From: a bacterium
GTDB taxonomy: Bacteria; 4484-113; JAFGCY01
Reading direction: 5' to 3'
Length of the DNA: 64,000 nucleotides
Assembly: GCA_020849855.1 (NCBI GenBank)
Contig: JADZFO010000038.1
Location: 62,001 to 126,000 of the forward strand
Shown here: piece by piece, positions 35,823 through 44,349 of the stretch
Layout of the letters: the number at the start of each line of letters is the position of its first letter
How positions within the stretch are numbered: the first letter of the stretch is position 1
Notes under the pieces: model-generated
Database searches by the model: none
Seen by the model: only the letters and a program-made list of their open reading frames with translations
Told to the model about the DNA's origin: nothing
Program-made: the position numbers and the translations under genes

Positions 35823-37019
35823 ATGTCCAAGCGCATTGTCGTGGTGGGCTCCAACTTCGCGGGCTACACCGCAGCCATCGAGCTGAAGAAGCACCTTGGC
35901 GACGAGCACAATGTTTCCGTCATCAGCGCCAGTGATGAATTCCTCTTCATGCCATCGCTGATCTGGGTGCCTTTTGGCCTGCGCGAGAAGAAGCAGATCG
36001 CCTTCAAGGTCGAGCCCCAGTACCGCAAACGCGGGATCGAGTTCCGGCATGCCAGGGTGGAGGAAATCGATCCGCAGAAGCAGGAGCTGCGCTTCGAGGG
36101 TGGCAAGGAGGAATATGACTATCTGGTCCTCGCCACCGGCCCGGAGTTGAACTACGGCGCGGTGAAGGGCCTGGGGCCTTACGATGGCTACACCCAGAGC
36201 ATCTTCTCCTGGGACGCGGCGGAGCTGGCGCATGAGGCCTTCCTGGCCTGGGAGCAGAAGCCCGGGCCGGTGGTAATCGGCGCGGTCCAGGGCGCGTCCT
36301 GCTTCGGCGCGGCCTATGAGTTCCTGCTTAACTTCGCCCATGAGCTGCGCAAGCGCAAGCTGCACAAGAAGGTGCCCCTGACCTACGTCACCGCTGAGCC
36401 CTTCCTGGGGCACTTCGGCATCGGCGGCCTCGGCAACGCGAAGGCGATGTGCGAGTGGTTCTTCAAGCATCTGAACATCAGCTTTGAACTTGACGCTGCG
36501 GTCAGGGAGATCAGCGACAGCAAGATCCAGCTGGAGGACGGCCGCAGCCTGGACTACAGCTATGCCATGCTCGCCCCGGCCTTCAGGGGCGTCGAGACTG
36601 TCCGCAACGTCCCCGGCCTGACTAACGCCGGCGGCTGGGTGAGGACAGACGGTCACTACCGCTCCTATGCCTACGAGAACATCTTCGCCGCCGGTGTGGC
36701 TGTGGCACTGGATGCGCCCCAGCCGACCGCCGTACCCTGCGGCGTGCCCAAGACCGGCTACCTCAGCGAGGAGATGGCCAAGGTGGCCGTGCACAACATC
36801 GCCGCCGAGATCCACGGCCAGCCGCTGATCAGCCTGCCCCCGGCCAGCATCGACGCCAAGTGCGTGCTGGACGCCGGCAACACGGGCATCATCATGCTGT
36901 CTGACCACTTCCTGGAGCCCCGCAAGCAGGCCTGGCTGATCCCCGGACCCGAGGCCCACTGGGCCAAGCTGGCCTTTGAAAAGTACTTCCTTACGACCCG
37001 CAAACGCGGGATGGTCTGA
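35823..37019 (+). CDS. FAD-dependent oxidoreductase, sulfide:quinone oxidoreductase-like
   Basis: 398 residues from the ATG at 35823, chosen because GGAGG lies 8 nt upstream; longer readings start inside the korB promoter region. RIVVVGSNFAGYTAAIELKK is the FAD dinucleotide fold, YDYLVLATGPELNYGAVKGL the second motif, and IFAAGVAVALDAP the final FAD contact. GASCFGAAYEF and VPCGVPKTGYLSE place cysteines near the SQR active-site positions, and the C-terminus has an amphipathic FEKYFLTTRKRG as in membrane-associated SQRs. Sulfide oxidation is likely but not certain; NDH-2-like activity is the alternative. It is divergent to korB. Confidence 0.83.
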   Translation: MSKRIVVVGSNFAGYTAAIELKKHLGDEHNVSVISASDEFLFMPSLIWVPFGLREKKQIAFKVEPQYRKRGIEFRHARVEEIDPQKQELRFEGGKEEYDYLVLATGPELNYGAVKGLGPYDGYTQSIFSWDAAELAHEAFLAWEQKPGPVVIGAVQGASCFGAAYEFLLNFAHELRKRKLHKKVPLTYVTAEPFLGHFGIGGLGNAKAMCEWFFKHLNISFELDAAVREISDSKIQLEDGRSLDYSYAMLAPAFRGVETVRNVPGLTNAGGWVRTDGHYRSYAYENIFAAGVAVALDAPQPTAVPCGVPKTGYLSEEMAKVAVHNIAAEIHGQPLISLPPASIDAKCVLDAGNTGIIMLSDHFLEPRKQAWLIPGPEAHWAKLAFEKYFLTTRKRGMV

Positions 37020-37028
37020 GCAGAGCAG

Positions 37029-37058
37029 ACGGGGCGGGGCAACCCGCCCCTGTCTTTT
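37029..37058 (+). terminator. Terminator after the SQR-like gene
   Basis: GGGGCGGG-GCAA-CCCGCCCC (37031-37050), followed by TGTCTTTT. Confidence 0.7.
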
Positions 37059-37111
37059 CCGGCCCGGCGCCGCCATGCAGCCCGCCCTGGCCGGCACTGC
37101 CGGCGCCGCTG

Positions 37112-37783
37112 TCAGCGCTCATCCGGGAGTTCGTTCTGGTCAGTACCGGCCTGCTCCCCCAGCAGGTCCAGGGGCAGGACCCAGCGGATGCTCATGATCC
37201 GGTGGCCGCCGACCTCGCGCTCATCAAGCCGCACCACTGTGCAGTTGTCGAGCTGGGTGAACATCACCCGGGGCCGCGGATGCGACACCAGCAGCTTGAT
37301 CAGGTGGTGCAGGGTGCCGCCGTGGCTGGCGGCCAGGATGTGCTCGCTGGCCAGGTCATGCCTGGCCCGCAGGTCCTCGATAAAGCTGTGCAGGCGCTGC
37401 TCCATCTGCTCCAGGCTCTCGCCGCCGTAGACAGACAGATCGCCCCACTTGTCGAAGCCGCGGTAGGCGAAGTCCGGGAAGTGGACCTTGAAGTCCTCCG
37501 CCGTCAGGCCCTCAAGGCGGCCGGAGGCGTACTCCATCAGGCGCGGGTCAAGCTGGACCTCCGGCGAGGCCGTGGCTCCGGCGATGATCTGCGCGGTCTG
37601 GGCCGCGCGGCTCAGCGGGCTGCCATAGACCGCGCTGAAGACCTGCCGCCGGGAGGCCAGCCAGCGCCCCAGCGCCTGAGCCTGGGCGATGCCAGTCTCC
37701 GACAGGGGGTAGTCCTGCTGGCCCTGGTAGATCCCGCGGGCGTTGCCTGTGCTCTCACCGTGGCGGACTAGATACAGCGGCAT
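37112..37783 (-). CDS. Histidine phosphatase (phosphoglycerate mutase-like)
   Basis: 223 residues of the histidine acid phosphatase superfamily, branch 1. LVRHGESTGN has the phospho-accepting His, SPLSRAAQTAQII the Arg of the phosphate pocket, MEYASGRLEGL the acid region and AASHGGTLHHLI the second catalytic His. It may be a broad phosphatase or a cofactor-dependent mutase; motifs alone do not decide. It lies 5 nt downstream of truB on the same strand, so the two are probably co-transcribed. Confidence 0.88.
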   Translation of the reverse strand: MPLYLVRHGESTGNARGIYQGQQDYPLSETGIAQAQALGRWLASRRQVFSAVYGSPLSRAAQTAQIIAGATASPEVQLDPRLMEYASGRLEGLTAEDFKVHFPDFAYRGFDKWGDLSVYGGESLEQMEQRLHSFIEDLRARHDLASEHILAASHGGTLHHLIKLLVSHPRPRVMFTQLDNCTVVRLDEREVGGHRIMSIRWVLPLDLLGEQAGTDQNELPDER

Positions 37784-37788
37784 AGTGG

Positions 37789-38850
37789 TTAGGCGATGAC
37801 CTTCAGCGGGCGCAGCTCGGTCAGGCCCTGGGGGTTGGTACCGCTGACCTGCAGCACGGCCACCAATTCGCCCCGGCCGTCCAGGGCCCAGGCCAGGTCG
37901 CCGCGTTCACGCGGTGCCGGCGGCATCTGCTGGCGGAAGCGGCGGATCGGCCGGCCGGCCTTGACATAGCTGAGCTGGGTGGAATCCAGCTGCAGGCGGC
38001 TGTCCTGCGGCACGATCGAGCTGAGCGGCAGCAGCAGATCCGTCAGCGCTGCGCCTTCGTCCATCTGGCGGGCGATCTCATCCAGGCTGAGGCTCTGCTC
38101 CAGGCTGAAGGGGCCGACGCGGGTGCGCAGCAGATGCCCCAGCGTCCCGGGCAGGCCCAGGTCGCGGCCGATGTCGCGGGCCAGGGAGCGCACATAGAGG
38201 CCGCCGGTGCAGCGGATCTCCACCTCGGCGCGCAGCAGCTCCGGCAGCCCGGCCAGGCTGGCTTCAGTCAGCTTGGTCTCCGCAGGCAGCTCGGCGCTGA
38301 GGGCGGCGCCGGACTGGAAGCTCAGCACGCGGCTGTCCAGCACGCAGACGCGCTTGGGCTCCACCTCGACCTCTTCGCCGGCCAGGGCGTAGCGGTACAT
38401 CTCCTTGCCGTCCTTCTTGGTCAGGCTGAAGGCCGGAGGGAGCTGGTCAAAGTCGCCGCGGTAGCGCTGCAGGGCGCCCTCGAACTGCTCCCGGCTGATC
38501 TGTACTGCGCCATTGGCCTGCGCCGTCAGCTCGCCGGTGGTGTCATCTGTCGTGGTGGAGAGGCCCAGCCAGAAGGTGCCGATATACTCCTTCTCCATGC
38601 CGGAGAAGAACTCAAAGAGGCGGGTGGCCTTGTTGTAGCCCACCACCAGCACGCCCTCGGCCGGGCGGTCGAGCACGCCGCTGTGGCCGAGCTTCTTGAC
38701 CCGGGTGATGCGGCGCAGCTCGCGGATCACGTCAAAGGAGGTGATCCCGGCGGGCTTGCGGACGGCCAGGAAGCCGCTGGGGCCATGGCCGGCTGCGGGG
38801 CCCCGGCGCGCGGCCACGGCACTGACTGGATTGGTGATGGTCTGGGTCAT
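37789..38850 (-). CDS. truB: tRNA pseudouridine(55) synthase TruB
   Basis: Makes pseudouridine 55 in the tRNA T-loop. 353 residues. FLAVRKPAGITSFDVIREL is the N-terminal signature, GHSGVLDRPAEGVLVVG holds the catalytic Asp, and FSLTKKDGKEMYRYALAGEE, GGLYVRSLARDIGRDLG and HLLRTRVGPFSLEQ follow as expected. The catalytic loop is unusual: most TruB read GTLDPLAxGVL, here VLDRPAEGVL, but the Asp is kept. It has a 25-residue N-terminal extension and a C-terminal PUA-like tail. Confidence 0.94.
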   Translation of the reverse strand: MTQTITNPVSAVAARRGPAAGHGPSGFLAVRKPAGITSFDVIRELRRITRVKKLGHSGVLDRPAEGVLVVGYNKATRLFEFFSGMEKEYIGTFWLGLSTTTDDTTGELTAQANGAVQISREQFEGALQRYRGDFDQLPPAFSLTKKDGKEMYRYALAGEEVEVEPKRVCVLDSRVLSFQSGAALSAELPAETKLTEASLAGLPELLRAEVEIRCTGGLYVRSLARDIGRDLGLPGTLGHLLRTRVGPFSLEQSLSLDEIARQMDEGAALTDLLLPLSSIVPQDSRLQLDSTQLSYVKAGRPIRRFRQQMPPAPRERGDLAWALDGRGELVAVLQVSGTNPQGLTELRPLKVIA

Positions 38851-39938
38851 TTCGTTAACCGTCCGCAGGCGCCCCTGGCATCCCGCTTGCGGCGGGCCGG
38901 CCCCGGGTCCAGCCCGCTTGGCCCCTTGGCAGGGCCCGGACAGAGCCGGAGATTATGCCACAGGGCCCGGCACCCGGCCAAGCCGCCGGCCGCATCCCGA
39001 CTGGATTCGCCCCCGCGCCGCCGAATAGCGGGCCGGGACAGCCCCTTCCTTCAATTCATGGACAAGCTGGCAGCTCCCCTGGGCCTCCCTGAGACCCGCG
39101 CCATGGCCTTGCGGCCGGGCTGGACTTTAACCTTAGCCCCCCTTTCGCAACGTCGTGAGCATCCTGCAGCAGCCCCGCGCCGCCATTTTTAACCTGGACT
39201 GCCGAAAAGGCACCGGCGCAGGCAGTTCTTACAATTGCAGACTGCAGAATCGCTTTTGTGCCTTGCACAGGGGCCGGGAGGCTGCACAGCCGGCCTGACT
39301 TGCATGAATGTGCAGGCATGGTCTGTGGCTGAAGGGCAGGCAGCAGAGAACAAGCAGCAGAACGAAGGGCTGATAGGCGGCGCATCCGGCTGGATTCTAC
39401 CCGCGCCAGGGGCGCTTTGCCAGAAACAGCGCGGCATTATCACAAGAGAGCCAGGCTCGCGGAGAACTGGAGTCGGGAACAGACCCAAACCGAGTCAGCG
39501 GAGATAACCGAGTTCAACCGAGAAGGAAGGGAAGATGGAGAACTGGCTGCCTGGCTCGGTGAAGCTCGGATAGCTCCATTTGGATCGGAGTCCGGGTAGG
39601 CCGGACGAAGGCAGTTCGGGAGTTTCAACCACAAAAGCACCAAAAGGCCGAGAAGGGGAACGAGACGTGAAGAGCGGTACCAAGATGGCGGGCCAGCGCT
39701 TGGAGACAGAAGATACGGGACTTATGTCCCGCGCTCCATGGGAAGCCCGCTTTACTCTGTGAAACTCGGTTAGCTCGGTTAACTCCTTTGGATCGGAATC
39801 CGGAGTCCGGATACGGGACAATGTCCCGCGCTCCACGGGAATGCGGGGAATGTGCCCGCGTCCGGATTGGGAACTGCGGATAGGCAACACCTAGTTTGTT
39901 CTCTTTTGCGCTTGTCAGTGGTCGTTGCTTGTAACTGT
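38851..39938. other. Long intergenic region with repeats
   Basis: No supported gene in 1.1 kb. The first 300 nt are GC-rich with no clear feature. Two GGTTAAA elements on the minus strand lie near 39129 and 39190, like those at 15935-16073. 39559-39840 holds a partial and then a full copy of the direct repeat found again at 41085. The words inside include CGGGACTTATGTCCCG and CGGGACAATGTCCCG hairpins. Confidence 0.6.
39628..39840. repeat. Left direct repeat flanking the pseudopilin/ankyrin gene
   Basis: About 213 bp that recur at 41085-41305 in the same orientation with roughly 80 percent or better identity by eye. Shared words in order: ACCACAAA, GGGAACGAGACGTGAAG, GATGGCGGGCCAGCGC, GATACGGGAC hairpin, TGTGAAACTCGGTTAG, TTTGGATCGGA, GTCCGGATACGGGACAATG. 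Confidence 0.8.
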
Positions 39939-39965
39939 ATGCGAGCTATGGCATCTTGGTACTTG

Positions 39966-41039
39966 ATGAACAGTCTTAGACTGAGAGGGCGGCGGACATG
40001 GCTGGCACTTCTTGTCGTCACCGCGTTGCTTCTTGCCATTTGGTCTTTGTATCGCTCCTCTCCTGCCCAGATTGAGCAGAGACAAAAAGAATCCCTCAGG
40101 TCGGCTTGCAGTCAGCTACAGAGAGCCCTCGTCACATACAGTCTGGAAAGCAGACATGAGGCAGATCACGCCATAAATGTCTATCCATCAAGCCTCGAGG
40201 ATAGAGATTTCAAGCAGGCCTTGTCCAGGGAGATAAAAGCGCCAGGCATTCTGACTGCGGGGAGCAGTTTTCCGATAAATCCATACAGCAGACGGCCTAT
40301 GCAGCCAGTCTCTATGGAACAGCGCAGCCCTGGCGATTACACATACATACCGCTTCAAAGGGCAAACTACAGGTATCAGCGTCCATCATCCGTCGAGACC
40401 GCCAACTTTGTACTGCTCGTCTATGCCGATGCAAAAGAAGAACTGCCCAGCGACACAGACACTCCGCTGGGCTGGCTGAGCCATGAGATGCACTGTCATG
40501 CAATAAGCGGCTTCTATGACCACGCTGACTTCTCACACTATCTGGACGACAGAGGTAAGCATCCCTTGCTGGTGGAGTTTGAGAGCATCAGTTCAGCTTT
40601 GCGCCGGCACGGCTACAGCACGGCGGCTGAAGAGATGGATCGACATTTTCCTGAGCAGGCGGGACGAACTGAGTTCACGGAGTTCGTAGAAATGCAGTGG
40701 CCGAGAGTGCTGCTCGAGCGCAAGTTCCCTGCTGCCCGCCTGCTTTTGGAGCATGGTGCCGATGTCAATGCAGCTGTCTTTGAAGGACTGCCTCCACTGC
40801 ACCTGATGTCTCTTCGATTTGACGAAGAAGGAACACGTGAACTGCTTGACATGGGGGCAGACCCCGAGATCAGGGATCCCGGAAGCGGATTGACAGCGCT
40901 TGAAGTGCTGGAAGCCGACAGCGTCTCTAAGCGGCAAGTCTTCCCCGAGAGTCAGCATCCCGGTAATCTCCCTGTCGCTGAGGGCAATCCTGCCGCCCGC
41001 GCAGCGGTGATTGAACTTCTGCGCAATGCTCCCAGGTAG
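39966..41039 (+). CDS. Membrane-anchored pseudopilin-like protein with ankyrin repeats
   Basis: About 357 residues from the ATG at 39966 (39939 and 39948 are alternatives). RTWLALLVVTALLLAIWSLY is an N-terminal membrane helix. QLQRALVTYSLESRHEADHA then NVYPSSLED and FPINPYSRRPM resemble type II secretion major-pseudopilin (GspG-like) heads. The C-terminal third has ankyrin-like repeats: ARLLLEHGADVNAAVFEGLP, GTRELLDMGADPEIRDPGSG and LTALEVLEA. Codon use is less GC-biased than in neighbours. The gene sits between two 213-bp direct repeats, suggesting arrival or duplication as a unit. Function unknown. Confidence 0.62.
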   Translation: MNSLRLRGRRTWLALLVVTALLLAIWSLYRSSPAQIEQRQKESLRSACSQLQRALVTYSLESRHEADHAINVYPSSLEDRDFKQALSREIKAPGILTAGSSFPINPYSRRPMQPVSMEQRSPGDYTYIPLQRANYRYQRPSSVETANFVLLVYADAKEELPSDTDTPLGWLSHEMHCHAISGFYDHADFSHYLDDRGKHPLLVEFESISSALRRHGYSTAAEEMDRHFPEQAGRTEFTEFVEMQWPRVLLERKFPAARLLLEHGADVNAAVFEGLPPLHLMSLRFDEEGTRELLDMGADPEIRDPGSGLTALEVLEADSVSKRQVFPESQHPGNLPVAEGNPAARAAVIELLRNAPR

Positions 41040-41084
41040 CCTTCTCAGGTTGCCCGTCCGCAGGTTCGTAAGGCTCTAATTCTC

Positions 41085-41305
41085 GACCACAAAGGCACAA
41101 AGACACTAAGAAAGCCGAAGAAGGGAACGAGACGTGAAGGACGGTCCGGCGATGGCGGGCCAGCGCATATAGAGGGAAGATACGGGACGATGTCTCGCGC
41201 TCCACAGGGAAAGCCTGCTTTACTTTGTGAAACTCGGTTAGCCCGGTTAACTCCTTTTGGATCGGAGTCCGGAGTCCGGATACGGGACAATGTCCCGCGC
41301 TCCAT
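41085..41305. repeat. Right direct repeat flanking the pseudopilin/ankyrin gene
   Basis: Second copy of the 39628-39840 sequence, same orientation, with small indels. It begins ACCACAAAGGCACAAAG and ends with the CGGGACAATGTCCCG-CGCTCC hairpin, a reverse-orientation member of the GGAGCG family. Confidence 0.8.
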
Positions 41306-41306
41306 A

Positions 41307-41366
41307 AGACGGGCGCACGCTGTGCGCCCCTACAAGAAGACGGGCGCACGCTGTGCGCCCCTACAA
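41307..41366. repeat. Two 31-bp copies of the CCCCTACA hairpin family
   Basis: GGGCGCAC-GCT-GTGCGCCC followed by CCTACA occurs at 41311 and again at 41342, a step of exactly 31 bp. It lies immediately before the nadA stop codon on the other strand. Confidence 0.8.
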
Positions 41367-41374
41367 AAGAGAGG

Positions 41375-42466
41375 CTACTTCACGCGCTCGGCGCGGCCGA
41401 TGGAGAGCATCGCGTCGATGGCCTTGCGGGCGCGCGCGATGGTCTCCGGCGCCAGCTCGATCTCCTGCTCGGGCACCGGCTCGGTCATCGCCTGCAGCAC
41501 CTTGCGCAGCTCGACGCGCTTCATGTGCGGGCAGAGCACGCAGGTGCCGACAAAGTCGCGCTCCGGGAACTGGGCCTTGAGCTTGTCGGTCATGCCGCAT
41601 TCGGTGATCAGCATGAAGCGCCTGCGCTCCGGGTGCTGCTGGATATAGGTCTCCATGCCGCTGGTGGAGCCGGCCATGTCGCTTTCGGCCACCACCTCGG
41701 GCAGGCACTCGGTATGCGCCAGCAGGGCGGCATCCGGGTACTGCCTGCGGAAGGCGCGCACCTCGGGCCCGCGGAACTCGCGGTGCACCATGCAGTCGCC
41801 GTCCCAGGAGATGATCTCCTTGCTGCTCAGCGGACGCAGGTTGGCGGCCATGTACTTGTCCGGCACGAAGAGCACCTTCGGCCCTTCCATTGCCTCGACC
41901 ACCGCCAGGGCGTTGGCGCTGGTGCAGCAGGCGTCGCACTCGGCCTTGACTTCGGCGGAGGTGTTGACATAGCAGACCACCGGCGCGCCGGGGTGCTGGG
42001 CCTTGAGGGCGCGGACATCAGCGGCGGTGATGCTCTCGGACAGGCTGCAGCCGGCGTTGGGAGCGGGCAGCAGGACCTTTTTGGAGGGGCTGAGGATCTT
42101 GGCCGTTTCGGCCATGAAGCGCACGCCGCAGAAGACGATGGTGCCGGCCTCGGTCTTGGCCGCGGCCTGGCTGAGGGCCAGTGAATCGCCGACATGGTCG
42201 GCAATGCCGTAGATGATGTCGGGGGTCTGGTAGCTGTGGGCCAGGACCACGGAGCCGGTCTCAGCCTTGAGCTTGTTGATCTCAAGGGTCAGGGGGGCGA
42301 TCATCTCGCACTCCAGCATGCCCCAGCCAACGTGCTGCAAGCGCTCATGCAGGCAGGCGGCTTCGGCCGCGATCTGAGCTTCGCTGAAGTCGTGCTGGTG
42401 CGAGGCCGGCAGGCTTGCGGCGGCGGCGGCCAGATGGCCCGGGGCTGGCGAGGTGCTGATTGCCAT
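41375..42466 (-). CDS. nadA: Quinolinate synthase NadA
   Basis: Condenses iminoaspartate with dihydroxyacetone phosphate in de novo NAD synthesis, using a 4Fe-4S cluster. 363 residues. LAHSYQTPDIIYGIADHVGD, VFCGVRFMAETAKILSP and PNAGCSLSE (cluster Cys), CDACCTSANA (cluster Cys), and ECGMTDKL with TCVLCPHMKR near the C-terminus fit the family. The first 45 residues are an extra Ala/His-rich lead. nadB and nadC are not nearby. A palindrome and a GC hairpin lie in its upstream region. Confidence 0.95.
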   Translation of the reverse strand: MAISTSPAPGHLAAAAASLPASHQHDFSEAQIAAEAACLHERLQHVGWGMLECEMIAPLTLEINKLKAETGSVVLAHSYQTPDIIYGIADHVGDSLALSQAAAKTEAGTIVFCGVRFMAETAKILSPSKKVLLPAPNAGCSLSESITAADVRALKAQHPGAPVVCYVNTSAEVKAECDACCTSANALAVVEAMEGPKVLFVPDKYMAANLRPLSSKEIISWDGDCMVHREFRGPEVRAFRRQYPDAALLAHTECLPEVVAESDMAGSTSGMETYIQQHPERRRFMLITECGMTDKLKAQFPERDFVGTCVLCPHMKRVELRKVLQAMTEPVPEQEIELAPETIARARKAIDAMLSIGRAERVK

Positions 42467-42482
42467 GTCCTAGTCTCCCAAA

Positions 42483-42506
42483 GACCAGGCCCTGCGGGCC
42501 CTGGTC
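42483..42506 (-). promoter_or_regulatory. Hairpin in the nadA leader
   Basis: GACCAGG..CCTGGTC with GCCC/GGGC pairing inside (42483-42506), 17 nt upstream of the nadA ATG. It may affect ribosome access or act as an attenuator; no U-run follows. Confidence 0.4.
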
Positions 42507-42509
42507 GAG

Positions 42510-42530
42510 ATAGTGTATATATGACACTAT
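42510..42530. promoter_or_regulatory. Palindromic operator upstream of nadA
   Basis: ATAGTGT-ATATATG-ACACTAT: two perfect 7-bp arms, overlapping the AT-rich stretch where the nadA -10 should lie. Its size and place suggest an NAD-biosynthesis repressor site of the NrtR or NadQ kind; which one cannot be told here. Confidence 0.55.
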
Positions 42531-42730
42531 TCCCGGGATTATTGTAACACACGGTCTCATTCTCTGCAGATAGAAGCCCTCGACTTCCGGAGAGTCCCTT
42601 CAGCGGCCTAGACAGCGCATTTCCAGCAATGCTGTTTGCCGGAAATGAGAAGTGGATATAAAGGCCGGACGTGTAAACAGAAGTCGCTTTCGCCCTTCAC
42701 GCCCGGGCCTACCGGCCACTGGAGCACAGA

Positions 42731-44203
42731 ATGACTTCGCCCCGAGAACGCGCACCACGCTGCGCGAGGCAAGCAAGTATCAACCAGAATGCCTGCAGCC
42801 TATTGCTGCTGTTGGCCCTGAGTCTGGGCAGCGGCTGCGGGGGCAGCAGGGCTGCCGGCGAGTTGCCGCAGTTCAGGGGCCCCGGTAACGGGTTAAACCA
42901 GCCGCAGGGGCCGGCTGAACCCATAGCGGATGCCGCCGGGGACACAGCAGCCCCTGACAAGCCCATGCTTAGCCACACGCAGAAAATGCTGGCGGCCATC
43001 CCGCTGGACTGCCCTGGCTTCCCTGCGCCTCTGTCCGGCGAGCTGCCGGCCGGCGACTTTTATGACGGCCTGGCCTCCCCCAATGGCGGCGCCTGCCGTT
43101 ACTGGCTGGATGACGAGAATCATCAGCTGATGCTGAGCTTCGTCTTTGATATGGGCTCGCCTGAAGAAGCCCTGGCCCGGCTGGCAGAACTGCGGCCGAG
43201 CGGCGGTGAGGACATTGAACTGGGTGACAGTGGCTGGTTCGGGGAAGACCCCGGCATCAGCAACCCGACGTCCTTTAGTATGGCGGGCTTCGCCCAGGGC
43301 AGTTTCCTCGGCCTGACAGGCGCGGCCATCCTGGCCGAGGGCGCGGCGATGCCGTCCCAGGAGTCGGTGCTGGCCCTCGCCGCGGAGCTGGCCGCGGGCC
43401 TGGCAACTGTGCCGGCCCATGGTGTCTCGCACCACAGCTATGCGCTGGTCGCGCCAAACGGCGATAGCTTCCAGGAGCTGCTGGATAAAACCCGCACCAG
43501 TTCATTGACCTACCTGAAGCAGGTCACCGTGCCGCTAAAGCGCGGCAGTGTGAACAACGGCAGCATCAGCTTCAACCTGGAAATCACGCCGACTGATATC
43601 AAGTGCGGCCAGTGGGAACCCCAGAAGCCGGGTATCCCGTCTTCCACCGCGGACTCCTGCGACCCCGGCGGACCGCCCAGCTATTGCCACATCGTCAAGA
43701 TCTCCCTCGACAGTATCACCCTTGGCGATTACGACGGCGACGGTGCGGGTCGCGGCGCCGGCGACCTGATGGCTGGCGGTGGACTAAGCGTCTACTTCAA
43801 GCGCGGGATCAAGACCAGCAAGCAGACCCTCAGTTTCGCGACCGGCGAACTTGGCGATTGTGATGAGAATTCCGGCATCACTCCAGGCAACAGCCCCGAG
43901 ACATTGCCAAAGTACCTCAAGACGATCGAGGCCTGCGGCATGCCGTCGGCAATCGACTTCGATGTGCTGGTGCGCGACAATGACGAAGGCGCGGACGTCT
44001 TCGACCTGATTACTGTGCTGATTGTCGGAGCGGCCGAAGGCGGCGTCGGCAAGTCGACTGGAGAAGCCGCCGCCGATGCGATGAAGGAGCTGCGCAAGAC
44101 TACCCCGGACCAGACCGGGACGCCCGGCATGCAGGAACTGCGCAAGCGCGAAGGCGATGATGTCGGCGAAGCGCATGACACGCAGATCCACATCATGGAT
44201 TAA
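42731..44203 (+). CDS. Unknown lipoprotein
   Basis: 490 residues. Signal peptide with a hydrophobic core LLLLLALSLGSGC; the Cys is the likely lipid site. The body has no recognised family: CPGFPAPLSGELPAGDFYDG, SHHSYALVAPNGDSFQEL (a segment conserved-looking around two His) and SLDSITLGDYDGDGAGRGAG, which is a calcium-loop-like DGDG. Several Cys in the middle could form disulfides (KCGQWEP, DSCDPGGPPSYC). The C-terminal 50 residues are charged and helical. GGAG lies 6 nt before the ATG. A strong terminator follows. Confidence 0.65.
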   Translation: MTSPRERAPRCARQASINQNACSLLLLLALSLGSGCGGSRAAGELPQFRGPGNGLNQPQGPAEPIADAAGDTAAPDKPMLSHTQKMLAAIPLDCPGFPAPLSGELPAGDFYDGLASPNGGACRYWLDDENHQLMLSFVFDMGSPEEALARLAELRPSGGEDIELGDSGWFGEDPGISNPTSFSMAGFAQGSFLGLTGAAILAEGAAMPSQESVLALAAELAAGLATVPAHGVSHHSYALVAPNGDSFQELLDKTRTSSLTYLKQVTVPLKRGSVNNGSISFNLEITPTDIKCGQWEPQKPGIPSSTADSCDPGGPPSYCHIVKISLDSITLGDYDGDGAGRGAGDLMAGGGLSVYFKRGIKTSKQTLSFATGELGDCDENSGITPGNSPETLPKYLKTIEACGMPSAIDFDVLVRDNDEGADVFDLITVLIVGAAEGGVGKSTGEAAADAMKELRKTTPDQTGTPGMQELRKREGDDVGEAHDTQIHIMD

Positions 44204-44284
44204 AGGACAAGCCGGGCACAAGTCCGCCTGATCCCAGTCGGTCTGACCGGCATTCGGGGCTGCCCGCTGGAACGATAAGCAAAG

Positions 44285-44312
44285 AAAAGGGGCGCCTTGC
44301 GGCGCCCCTTGT
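44285..44312. terminator. Bidirectional terminator
   Basis: GGGGCGCC-TTGC-GGCGCCCC (44289-44308) with A-rich bases upstream and TTGTT downstream. It serves the plus-strand lipoprotein and the minus-strand Cys-rich gene that converge here. Confidence 0.75.
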
Positions 44313-44349
44313 TGGATCTGCTTGATGCTGCCTGCGCAGCGCCGGCGGA

